Positions 16,723 through 25,382 of a stretch of DNA of 35,346 nucleotides are shown in pieces. The notes beneath the pieces are model-generated. The model was not told where the DNA came from. It searched no databases and saw only the letters and a program-made list of their open reading frames with translations. The position numbers and the translations under genes are program-made. Position 1 is the first letter of the stretch. Every line of letters starts with the position of its first letter. The stretch is from Coriobacteriales bacterium (GTDB lineage: Bacteria; Actinomycetota; Coriobacteriia; Coriobacteriales; UBA8131), in assembly GCA_031290175.1 (NCBI GenBank), contig JAITOC010000119.1:1-35346 (forward strand). Direction: 5' to 3'.

Positions 16723-18491
16723 AGATCAATGCGACCGCCGAGGTGACTACCGGAGCGCAGATAGCCTCGGTGGCGCCCGGCTCTCCAGCGGCGCGCGCCG
16801 GGCTTGAGGCTGGTATGGTGCTTGTGCGTGTCAACAAAGAACCGCTCAGAGACATTATCGACTGGCTCTGGTTAACCAGTGATGAAAAAGTGCTATTAGA
16901 AATAGTACATATATCCTCAGAGGCAAAGACGCTGCACGCAGCTCCAGCTTTGCTCCTTGCCTCCACTGACGCAGGGGTTGCTCCCGCACTCGCAGCAGCC
17001 ACCTCTACAGGCTCAGCCGCTACTTCCACGTACACACTCACAAGAAATCTTGGTGAGACCTGGGGGATCGAGTTCGCTGACCCGCTTTTTGATGGCATCA
17101 TGCGCTGCGTGAATGCCTGCGTCTTCTGCTTTATGACGATGCTGCCCGAGGGCATGCGTGCACCGCTCTACGTCCGGGACGACGACTATCGGCTCTCGTT
17201 TCTGCAGGGCAACTTTGTAACGCTGACCAATATGAGCGCTGATGACCTGCAGCGCGTTATCGACTACCGCCTCTCGCCCTTGCACGTGTCGCTCCATGCG
17301 GTGACGCCTGAGGTACGCACACGGCTCATGGGCTCAAACCACGCACGTGGCATCGAGGTGCTTGAGCGGCTTCTAGCTGCCGGTATCGAGGCGCATGCAC
17401 AAATTGTGCTCGTCCCCGGCTACAATGACGGTGCTGAATTGGACGCAACCCTGAGCTGGGTCGAGGCGCGCCCCGGCATTCTCTCTGTCGGTATTGTTCC
17501 CTATGGGTACACGCGTTTTGCCGCGCTGCAAGGCGCGTACACAGCGGAGCAGGCACGGGCTATCGTCAAGCAGGCGATGGCTTATGGGCGCGTGCAGGTC
17601 TCCGACGAGTTCTTTCTCTTGTCGGGGTTGCCTTTGCCGCCAGCAGCGTGGTATGGCGATTATCCGCAGTATGAGGACGGGATTGGGATGCTTCGCTCCT
17701 ATGCCGATGAGTGGGGGGAAGATTCCCGTGCGCTGGCTGAGGGGTGTTGCGAGTCTCAAACGCTGGCTGAGGGGCGTGAGCCCTGTGCGCAGGCTGCGGG
17801 GTGTGGGAGCCCTGTTCTCGCTTACGCTCCTGTCGAAGAGACGAGCACCTGCGGAACTCGCTCTCCTGCGGAGAGCTCAGACAGTCCTCGGTTACGCTCG
17901 TCTCTTCGACAGGAGCAGCTCGAAGAGTGCTCCCACACCCCGCAGCCTGCGCACAGGGCTCACGCCCCTCAGCCAGCGTTTGAGACTCGCAACACCCCTC
18001 AGCCAGCGCACGCACAACCTTTGGGGGGTGGGGGCGAGGAGGGCTTTTGCGCCTTGCAGCTTATGCGGCAGCTGGTGGTTACGGGGGAGGCGTTTGCGCC
18101 AATGCTCAGAGAACTGGTGAGGGCGCTGCCTGACGGAGATTGCATCGAAGTGATAGCTATCAAGAATCGCTTCTTTGGGGGCAATGTTGATGTTGCCGGG
18201 CTTCTCACAGCAGCGGACATCATCGCCCAGCTCGCGGTCTATTTTGGCGGTGGATTGTCAGCTGCCAACGCTCTGCAGTTGCTGAACCAGCCTCCCGACA
18301 AGGTCCCCTCAAAAGACACCACGCAGGTCATCCTGCCTGCGGTCATATTCAATGATGACGGGTTAACGCTCGACGGTCAGACGGTTCAGGATATCGCGCA
18401 GGCGTTGGAAAGGCAGGTCACTGTGGTAGACTGTACGGCAGAAGGGCTTTTGGATGCCCTGTATCCCAAAACCAAGGAGATACACTCTTGA
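16719..18491 (+). CDS. DUF512 / PDZ-containing radical-SAM-like FeS protein with large in-frame palindromic insertion
   Basis: N-terminal PDZ-like VAPGSPAARAGLEAGM, Cys motif MRCVNACVFCFMTMLPEGMR, and location directly upstream of der as for DUF512 proteins. Confidence 0.88.
   Translation: MKINATAEVTTGAQIASVAPGSPAARAGLEAGMVLVRVNKEPLRDIIDWLWLTSDEKVLLEIVHISSEAKTLHAAPALLLASTDAGVAPALAAATSTGSAATSTYTLTRNLGETWGIEFADPLFDGIMRCVNACVFCFMTMLPEGMRAPLYVRDDDYRLSFLQGNFVTLTNMSADDLQRVIDYRLSPLHVSLHAVTPEVRTRLMGSNHARGIEVLERLLAAGIEAHAQIVLVPGYNDGAELDATLSWVEARPGILSVGIVPYGYTRFAALQGAYTAEQARAIVKQAMAYGRVQVSDEFFLLSGLPLPPAAWYGDYPQYEDGIGMLRSYADEWGEDSRALAEGCCESQTLAEGREPCAQAAGCGSPVLAYAPVEETSTCGTRSPAESSDSPRLRSSLRQEQLEECSHTPQPAHRAHAPQPAFETRNTPQPAHAQPLGGGGEEGFCALQLMRQLVVTGEAFAPMLRELVRALPDGDCIEVIAIKNRFFGGNVDVAGLLTAADIIAQLAVYFGGGLSAANALQLLNQPPDKVPSKDTTQVILPAVIFNDDGLTLDGQTVQDIAQALERQVTVVDCTAEGLLDALYPKTKEIHS
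17727..18012. repeat. 286-bp inverted repeat: perfect 84-bp arms plus nested 21-bp arms and central hairpin
   Basis: 17727-17810 is the exact reverse complement of 17929-18012. 17826-17846 is the exact reverse complement of 17896-17916. Central GCTCTCC-TGC-GGAGAGC at 17860-17876. Confidence 0.97.
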
Positions 18492-19807
18492 GTTTACCTG
18501 TAGTAGCTGTGGTGGGGCGCCCCAATGTGGGCAAGTCTACCTTTGTCAACCGCATTGCGCTTACCAAAGAGGCGATAGTGCACGAGCAGCGTGGAGTCAC
18601 ACGTGACCGCTCGTATCATAAGGCGGATTGGAATGGCGTTGACTTCATCCTCATCGACACGGGGGGGATAGAGATGGGCGCCGAGGACGCGTTTCAGACG
18701 TCGATACGCAACCAGGCGACGATGGCGACCGAAGAGGCGGACGTGATCCTCTTCATGGTTGATGCGCAAACGGGGCTGACTGCCGATGATACCGAGGTTG
18801 CTCGCCTACTCAAGCGCAGCGGACGCCCCGTTATGCTGCTGGTCAACAAGATGGATAATCCCCGACGTGAAGATGAGCTCTGGGAGTTCTATAACCTGGG
18901 GCTTGGAGAGCCCTGGTCCGTCTCAAGTGTTCATGGTCATGGCACCGGGGATCTGCTTGATGAGCTGGTTAAACTTCTGCCGGTCCCCCTTGGGGATGAT
19001 GCCGACGGAAGCGATGAAGGTCTGATAAACGTCGCGATCATCGGGCGACCGAACGCAGGCAAGTCCTCGCTCACCAACAAACTGGTGGGCGCTGACCGTT
19101 CTATCGTGAGTGAGGTTGCCGGCACGACGAGAGACGCCATCGATACCGTTATCGAGCACGAGGGACAAGCCTATCGGATTGTTGACACTGCCGGTATCCG
19201 GCGCAAGTCCCAGATTGACGAGTCCATCGAGTATTACGGATTCGTGCGTGCATTGCGTGCCATCGACCGCGCCGATGTTGCCCTGCTCATGATTGACGCA
19301 ACGCTCGGCCTGACCGACCAGGACCAACGCGTCGCCAACCTCGCCGATGAACGGGGTTGTGCGCTCATCATCCTGCTCAACAAATGGGACCTTCTGGATA
19401 CCCCCGAAGAGCGGGAGGCGCTGCGCACGCAGGTGGCGGATCGTATGCCCTTTGTCAGCTATGCTCCCGTTATCGCTATCTCCGCCCTGACCGGGCGCAG
19501 CGTGCATCGCATCTGGGATGCCCTCACGCTTGCATACAACAATTTTTCTGGCAGCATCACGACGAGTCGCCTGAACGCCCTTCTGACCGAGTTGCGTGAC
19601 TTTGGGCATACGATAGCGGTGGGCAGGAGCCATTTGCGCCTCAACTACGTCACGCAGACGGGGACACGTCCACCCCAGTTTACCTTCTTTGCCAACCACC
19701 CTCAGGTTGTTGACGAGAATTACCGCCGTTATCTCGAGAATCGCATGCGTACGGCCTTCCCACTCGAGGGCACACCCATTCGTATGAAGTTTAAGAAGAA
19801 GGACTAA
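18488..19807 (+). CDS. der: Ribosome biogenesis GTPase Der (EngA)
   Basis: Two G domains: GRPNVGKST and GRPNAGKSS, with DTGG and DTAG motifs. TTG start. Confidence 0.97.
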   Translation: MSLPVVAVVGRPNVGKSTFVNRIALTKEAIVHEQRGVTRDRSYHKADWNGVDFILIDTGGIEMGAEDAFQTSIRNQATMATEEADVILFMVDAQTGLTADDTEVARLLKRSGRPVMLLVNKMDNPRREDELWEFYNLGLGEPWSVSSVHGHGTGDLLDELVKLLPVPLGDDADGSDEGLINVAIIGRPNAGKSSLTNKLVGADRSIVSEVAGTTRDAIDTVIEHEGQAYRIVDTAGIRRKSQIDESIEYYGFVRALRAIDRADVALLMIDATLGLTDQDQRVANLADERGCALIILLNKWDLLDTPEEREALRTQVADRMPFVSYAPVIAISALTGRSVHRIWDALTLAYNNFSGSITTSRLNALLTELRDFGHTIAVGRSHLRLNYVTQTGTRPPQFTFFANHPQVVDENYRRYLENRMRTAFPLEGTPIRMKFKKKD

Positions 19808-19816
19808 GGTTTGTGT

Positions 19817-20482
19817 ATGAACGAAGTTCTCGTTGCGGTCATCGTTTTTATCGTGAGCTTTCTCCTGGGGTCGATTCCCTTTGGCCTTATCATCTCCAAG
19901 CTCTTTTATCGTAAGGATATTCGCGAGCATGGGTCGGGTAACATCGGCACGACAAACGCCCTGCGCACCCTTGGTAAAGTGGGGGGTGGGGCGGTCTTCG
20001 TGCTCGATTTTCTCAAGGGCTTTTGCTCTGGGTTTCTTGCCATGGGCGCCTGCTGGTACCTCATGCCAGGGGGTGGATTGTCGTCAGACAGAGTCATCGA
20101 CTACTGGGCTATCCTGGGCTTTGCCTTCCTCGGCTGTACCCTGGGTCACATCTTCTCGCCTTGGTTGAAGTTTAAAGGCGGTAAGGGCATCGCGGTTGCC
20201 GTGGGCTGCTTCTTCGTCACGCTTGGGCCGCTTGCCGCGATTATCGCGCTTGCGATTTTTGGGGTTCTGGTCGTTCTGACGCGCTACGTATCCATCGGTT
20301 CGATTGTGGCGGCTCTCTCCTGCCCCTTTCTTGCTTTATGGTTCGTCCCAGGGCATTGGCTGGCAATCGTGCTGTGCTCGGTAACAGGCCTCGTCATCAC
20401 CTTCGCGCATCGTGATAATATCTTGCGGCTTGCCAACGGAACCGAGAATCGTATCGGGGGCAAAAAGAAGGAGCAGTCATGA
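19817..20482 (+). CDS. plsY: Glycerol-3-phosphate acyltransferase
   Basis: SIPFGLIISKLFYRKDIREHGSGNIGTTNALRTLGKVGG and FKGGKGIAVAVG. Preferred ATG at 19817. Confidence 0.96.
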   Translation: MNEVLVAVIVFIVSFLLGSIPFGLIISKLFYRKDIREHGSGNIGTTNALRTLGKVGGGAVFVLDFLKGFCSGFLAMGACWYLMPGGGLSSDRVIDYWAILGFAFLGCTLGHIFSPWLKFKGGKGIAVAVGCFFVTLGPLAAIIALAIFGVLVVLTRYVSIGSIVAALSCPFLALWFVPGHWLAIVLCSVTGLVITFAHRDNILRLANGTENRIGGKKKEQS

Positions 20483-21474
20483 GAATCGCAGTTATTGGAG
20501 CGGGATCCTGGGGCAGCGCTGTTGCGGGTTTGCTTGGCGAGAAGGGTAACGCGGTGCGGTTGTGGGCGCGTCACGCCTCCCTGGCTGAAGAGATAAACAC
20601 CACGCACCGCAATCCATCCTACCTCACTGACCTTGTGTTCCCCAAAACGGTGAGCGCCACCTCCGACCTCGCGGATGCTTGTGCTGGTGCTGAGGCGCTG
20701 GTGCTGGTTACCCCTTCTTCGGCGGTTGCTAAGATGGGGGAGCGGCTTGCCTCTTCCCTGGCGGCGGATACTCCCGTCGTCTTACTCTCCAAGGGCATCG
20801 AGGGCACAACGGGCAGGCTGTTGCTCGATGTGCTTGCTGATGAGCTTGGCAACAAAGACAGACTTGCGGTGCTCTCTGGCCCGAACCACGCTGAAGAGGT
20901 GGGAAAAGGCACGCTCTCTGGTACGGTCATCGCGTCAAGTAGCCTGAAGACGGCGGAACTGTTGCAGGAGATTTTTGCTACGCAGGCTTTCCGGGTCTAT
21001 ACCTCGACCGACATCACGGGCGTGCAGCTCTGTGGGGCAGCCAAGAACATCATAGCCATCTCCTGTGGCTTTGCTGCCGGGCTCGGTTTTGGTGACAACA
21101 CCGTTGCCATGCTCATGACCCGCGGTCTTGCTGAGATCAGCCGTCTTGTCACCGGGCTCGGTGGCGACCAGATCACCTGCATGGGACTTGCCGGCATGGG
21201 CGACCTCATCGCCACCTGTACCTCTCCTCACTCGCGCAACCGCTCCTTCGGACTCGAGCTTGCGCAGGGGGGGTCACTTGAGGCGTACCAGCAGCGCACG
21301 CATATGGTGGTCGAGGGTGCCCTGGCGTGCCAGACCCTGACCAAACTTGCAGAAAAGCACGGCGTCGACCTGCCTATATCCTCCGAGATTCGCCAGGCCG
21401 TTTGGGAGGCCAAGCCCCTCGCTGCCGTTGTCGAGGCGCTCGTGGCACGCTCCTCGAAACCAGAATTCTACTAA
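20479..21474 (+). CDS. gpsA: Glycerol-3-phosphate dehydrogenase [NAD(P)+]
   Basis: IAVIGAGSWGSAVAGLLGEKG, LSGPNHAEEV, GAAKNIIAI, AGMGDLIATCTSPHSRNRSFG. Confidence 0.97.
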   Translation: MRIAVIGAGSWGSAVAGLLGEKGNAVRLWARHASLAEEINTTHRNPSYLTDLVFPKTVSATSDLADACAGAEALVLVTPSSAVAKMGERLASSLAADTPVVLLSKGIEGTTGRLLLDVLADELGNKDRLAVLSGPNHAEEVGKGTLSGTVIASSSLKTAELLQEIFATQAFRVYTSTDITGVQLCGAAKNIIAISCGFAAGLGFGDNTVAMLMTRGLAEISRLVTGLGGDQITCMGLAGMGDLIATCTSPHSRNRSFGLELAQGGSLEAYQQRTHMVVEGALACQTLTKLAEKHGVDLPISSEIRQAVWEAKPLAAVVEALVARSSKPEFY

Positions 21475-21549
21475 CGCGCCTCCAAGCCGAGACGCACGGC
21501 CTGTTGGCGTACAATGGAGAGGAAACCAGAGCATTAACGGAGAGGGATC

Positions 21550-22284
21550 ATGTTTGGAGAGGTACAGATAGCCCCATCCCTGCTGTCAGCTGACTTCGCG
21601 AATCTCGAACGCGCTGTGCGGCTCATCGAGCAGGGCAGCCCCGAGTGGCTCCACGTTGACGTCATGGATGGACACTTTGTCCCGAACCTGACCATCGGTC
21701 CGCCGGTCATTAAATCGCTTAATAAACTAACAAATATACCCCTCGATGTGCATCTCATGATCTCCAATCCAGCCGAACAGCTCGACTGGTACCTCGATGC
21801 AGGCGCAGATCTCATCACCGTGCATGTCGAGTGTGCCAACGGAGCGGTTCAGGCAGCCAGCGCGGCTGGTGCCTCCCCGTCCATCGAGCAGGTGGAAGAC
21901 CCCGGCAAGCTGCTTGCGCTCATCGCCCGCATCCATGCCGCAGGCCGGCAGGCAGGTATCTCGCTGAACCCCGACACCCCCGCCAGGGCAGTGTTCCCCT
22001 TTGTCGATGCGGTCGAGCTCATCCTGGTCATGAGCGTGCACCCGGGTTTTGGTGGGCAGAGCTTCATTGCATCGGCACCCGACAAGGTCGCTCAGCTTGT
22101 CGCTCATGCCCGGACGCTTGGGGTCTCCCCTCTGATTGAGGTCGATGGGGGCATTAACGCGATAACTGCCCCCCTGGTCACCGCCCAAGGCGCTGACCTG
22201 CTCGTCGCGGGAAACGCCATCTTCAATGCTCCCGACCCTTTGGTGGCACTTGAACAGATACGCAGGGCGGTGGCACATGGATAA
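21550..22284 (+). CDS. rpe: Ribulose-phosphate 3-epimerase
   Basis: IAPSLLSADFANL, HVDVMDGHFVPNLTIGPPVIKSL, MSVHPGFGGQSFI, VDGGIN. Confidence 0.96.
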   Translation: MFGEVQIAPSLLSADFANLERAVRLIEQGSPEWLHVDVMDGHFVPNLTIGPPVIKSLNKLTNIPLDVHLMISNPAEQLDWYLDAGADLITVHVECANGAVQAASAAGASPSIEQVEDPGKLLALIARIHAAGRQAGISLNPDTPARAVFPFVDAVELILVMSVHPGFGGQSFIASAPDKVAQLVAHARTLGVSPLIEVDGGINAITAPLVTAQGADLLVAGNAIFNAPDPLVALEQIRRAVAHG

Positions 22285-23455
22285 GCGCGTCTATCTCGAT
22301 CATGCGGCAACCACAGCGCTCAGACCAGAGGCTCTTGAGGCGATGCAGCCCTATCTGACCTCGGCATTCGGCAACGCTGGGACGCTCTACCGCGAGGGCA
22401 AGGAGGCGCGCCAAGCTCTTGAGGAGGCGCGCGCCACCATCGCCAACGTTATTGGCGCGCATCCGCCCGAGATCGTGTTCACCTCCGGTGGCACCGAAGC
22501 CAACAATGCCATCATCGCTGGCATTGTGCGAGGCCTGCATCATACCCGGGGCAGGGAGAAGAGCGGCAAGCACGTCATCAGCTCAGCCTTCGAGCACCAC
22601 GCTGTGCTCGAGCCCCTCAATGCCCTCAAGCGTCATGGCTACGAGGTGACTTTGGCGCGGCCACGTCGCGACGGGCGCCTGCATGTGGAGGCTCTTGCCG
22701 AGAAAATCCGTGAAGACACCGTCTTCGTCTCCATCATGACGGTACAAAACGAGCTGGGCACCGTCCAGCCTATCACGGAACTTGCGCAGGTCACCCATGA
22801 GGACAACGCCTTCTTTCACACCGATGCGGTCCAGGCGCTTGGCAAAATACCTTTCCGCGTCATGCAGCTCGGCGTGGACGCGGCGAGTTTCAGCGCTCAC
22901 AAGGTCGGCGGACCTGCGGGTGTGGGCGCCTTCTACCTCAGGCAGCAGACCCCCTTCAGACCATCGTTGCTCGGTGGCGGACAAGAAGGAGGTAGACGCT
23001 CAGGCACCCAGAATGTGGCAGGTGCTGTGGGCTTTGCTAAGGCGGTTGAGCTTGCGGATAAGGAGCGCAAAGAGACCGCACAGCAGATTGCAGACCTCCG
23101 CGACCGGCTCGCCAAAGGGCTGCTCGCCGCCGACTCCCGCATCACGCTCACTGTCCCCCTTGACAGCAGTGACCCCGCGACCAGCAAGCAGGTGCCAGGG
23201 ATAGTCTCCTTCCTCGTCAAGGGCTTTGAGTCCGAGACGCTCATTCTCAAGCTCGATGAGGCGGGTTTTGCGGTATCAGGTGGCTCGGCCTGTTCGACCG
23301 GATCTCTCGACCCCAGCCACGTGCTCATGTCCATCGGTCTCACCCGCGACGAAGCCTACAGCGCACTCCGCGTCTCCCTGGGCAGCGAGAACACCAAAGA
23401 CGAGGCAGATGCCTTCATCCGTGCGTTCGGTGAGATAGTCAAGGCGGTGCGGTAA
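22277..23455 (+). CDS. Cysteine desulfurase (NifS/IscS-like)
   Basis: MDKRVYLDHAATTALRPEALEAM, FTSGGTEANNAII, FSAHKVGGPAGVGAFYLR, SGGSACSTGS. ATG at 22277 overlaps the rpe end. Confidence 0.94.
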   Translation: MDKRVYLDHAATTALRPEALEAMQPYLTSAFGNAGTLYREGKEARQALEEARATIANVIGAHPPEIVFTSGGTEANNAIIAGIVRGLHHTRGREKSGKHVISSAFEHHAVLEPLNALKRHGYEVTLARPRRDGRLHVEALAEKIREDTVFVSIMTVQNELGTVQPITELAQVTHEDNAFFHTDAVQALGKIPFRVMQLGVDAASFSAHKVGGPAGVGAFYLRQQTPFRPSLLGGGQEGGRRSGTQNVAGAVGFAKAVELADKERKETAQQIADLRDRLAKGLLAADSRITLTVPLDSSDPATSKQVPGIVSFLVKGFESETLILKLDEAGFAVSGGSACSTGSLDPSHVLMSIGLTRDEAYSALRVSLGSENTKDEADAFIRAFGEIVKAVR

Positions 23456-23523
23456 CAATTGGTAACGACGTGGTAGGCGCGGCCACGTAAGCCTATTGCG
23501 GCTGATTCTGGTATCCTGAGCGG

Positions 23524-24348
23524 ATGGAATTAACCGACACACATACGCATACGTGGATGTCTGGGCACGGCACAGGAACGGTTGAAGAAGTCGTCTCTGC
23601 TGCTGTTGCAAAGGGGCTGACAACCATCGCGCTCACCGAGCATCTGCCCTTGCCTGCCGAGGTCGATCCGACGGGCACCTTTGCCATGCAGCCCAACCAG
23701 GTCGAGGGCTATATTGAAGCCATCGAGGAGGCACGAGCTGCGCACCCGGAGATCGAGATTATCCGCGGTATCGAGGTGGATTGGCGTGAGGGTGCCGAGG
23801 GGTACCTGCTTAAGCGCATCGACCCCTATGACATCGTGCTCGGCTCCGTGCATATGCTGAGCGACGCTGCGGGCAACCACTGGGAGTTCGATCACCCCGA
23901 CTATCTGGATGGCTGGCACGAGCGGGGCGAGGAGCAGGTCTGGCGTGAGTACCTGCGGCTGTGGCTTGATGCGGTCAAAAGCAAAGTCCCCCTCACCATC
24001 ATGGCACACCCAGACCTGCCCAAGAAGCTCGGGTTCCCCCCGCGCTTCGACACCCGCGAGTTCTACGCCGCCATGGCTGAGGCGGTGGCGCATAAAGATG
24101 TGCTCGTCGAGGTCAACACGTCGGGGTTGCACAAGCGGATCGGGGAGGTCTATCCCGGCCCCGCGCTGCTGCGTGCCTTCAGGCAGGCGGGCATTGGGTG
24201 CACGGTGTCTTCAGATGCGCATGCACCGCATGAGGTTGGGCGCGACCTCGATAAAGCCTATGAAGCCCTGCGTGTAGCTGGTTATTCAGAGGTCACGGTG
24301 CCCACACGCAGCGGTGACAGGCGTGCGATACCTTTGGATGCACGATGA
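23524..24348 (+). CDS. PHP-domain phosphatase, histidinol-phosphatase (HisJ/HisK) family
   Basis: DTHTHTWMSGHG, TEHLPLP, GIEVDWREG, MAHPDLPKKLG, SSDAHAPHEVGRDLDKA. Confidence 0.88.
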   Translation: MELTDTHTHTWMSGHGTGTVEEVVSAAVAKGLTTIALTEHLPLPAEVDPTGTFAMQPNQVEGYIEAIEEARAAHPEIEIIRGIEVDWREGAEGYLLKRIDPYDIVLGSVHMLSDAAGNHWEFDHPDYLDGWHERGEEQVWREYLRLWLDAVKSKVPLTIMAHPDLPKKLGFPPRFDTREFYAAMAEAVAHKDVLVEVNTSGLHKRIGEVYPGPALLRAFRQAGIGCTVSSDAHAPHEVGRDLDKAYEALRVAGYSEVTVPTRSGDRRAIPLDAR

Positions 24349-24443
24349 TGGAGGTTGGCGCCAGGGGCGTCTTGTCTGGCACATCAAGGGCGCACGATAC
24401 CCTTGAACGCACGATGACGATGACGGGGGAGCACTGAACCACG

Positions 24444-25361
24444 ATGGAAGACGTCAAACGCATCACCGTATTGGTCAACCCTGCTGCCGGAAACGGAAGC
24501 GGGTTTTTGAAATGGGCGCAGGTGAAGCCCCACTTTGAGGCGCTGTTCGCCACCTACGATACGCAGGTTGTCCTGACGAATAGTCGCGAGCATGCTATTG
24601 AGCTCGGGCGTACGCTCGAAACCGATCTGCTCATCTCCTTCAGCGGGGACGGCGCCTTCCACGACATCGCACAGGGCGTGCTCGCCCGTCCGCGCGACGA
24701 GCGCCCCCTCTTCACCGTTGTTCCCATCGGATCCGGCAACGACTGCGCCAAGGCGCTGGGTATCCCTTCCGGTGCACGTCAGGCGCTTGAAGCGCTTGCA
24801 ACTGGTAGGAGCATAAGCGTCGATGTGGGGCGCTGCAATGAGTCCTTCTTCGTCAATACGCTGAGTTTTGGCATCGATGCCGCCATTGCGGCCAAGACCC
24901 ACGAGTTGCGCAAGGCAACGGGGTCGAGCGGGTTTCTCCTCTATCTACACGCAGCTATTCTCGTCATCCTTCATGATCTGAAACCGCATCACCTGCGTGC
25001 CACGATGGACGGTGTGGTAGTGGAGCAGGATGTCCTTATCTGTGCCGTGCAGAACGGCCCGACCTACGGTGGAGGCTTTACGATAGCACCGCGTGCTTGT
25101 ATCCACGATGGGCTGTTCGACATCTGTACGGTACAGAAGGCTTCTACACCTAAGGCGCTGTACTATATGACACGCATCGCGCGGGGCACGCACGAGCGTT
25201 TGCCCGTTGTCAGCACGTATCGGGCACATACCATCACCCTTGACTTCGATGCGGAGATGACCGCACAGCTTGATGGTGAACCGGCGCGTGGTGCTCATTT
25301 TGAGGTCGAACTTCTGTCTGAAGCCCTCGATGTCCTTGTTCCGCAGAGCTCGGGACTCTGA
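24444..25361 (+). CDS. Diacylglycerol kinase-type lipid kinase (YegS/DgkB family)
   Basis: VLVNPAAGNGSG, SGDGAFHDIAQGVL, PIGSGNDCAKALGI, C-terminal LDGEPARG. Confidence 0.92.
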   Translation: MEDVKRITVLVNPAAGNGSGFLKWAQVKPHFEALFATYDTQVVLTNSREHAIELGRTLETDLLISFSGDGAFHDIAQGVLARPRDERPLFTVVPIGSGNDCAKALGIPSGARQALEALATGRSISVDVGRCNESFFVNTLSFGIDAAIAAKTHELRKATGSSGFLLYLHAAILVILHDLKPHHLRATMDGVVVEQDVLICAVQNGPTYGGGFTIAPRACIHDGLFDICTVQKASTPKALYYMTRIARGTHERLPVVSTYRAHTITLDFDAEMTAQLDGEPARGAHFEVELLSEALDVLVPQSSGL

Positions 25362-25382
25362 GAGGCGCGCTGAGAGTAACCT

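Noticed and set aside
17566-18015. 149-aa minus-strand ORF over the DUF512 gene
   Set aside because: It exists because the palindrome encodes the same peptides on both strands. The plus-strand ORF has the conserved DUF512 domains.
18923-19930. 335-aa minus-strand ORF opposite der
   Set aside because: Antisense shadow of der. No recognisable protein motifs.
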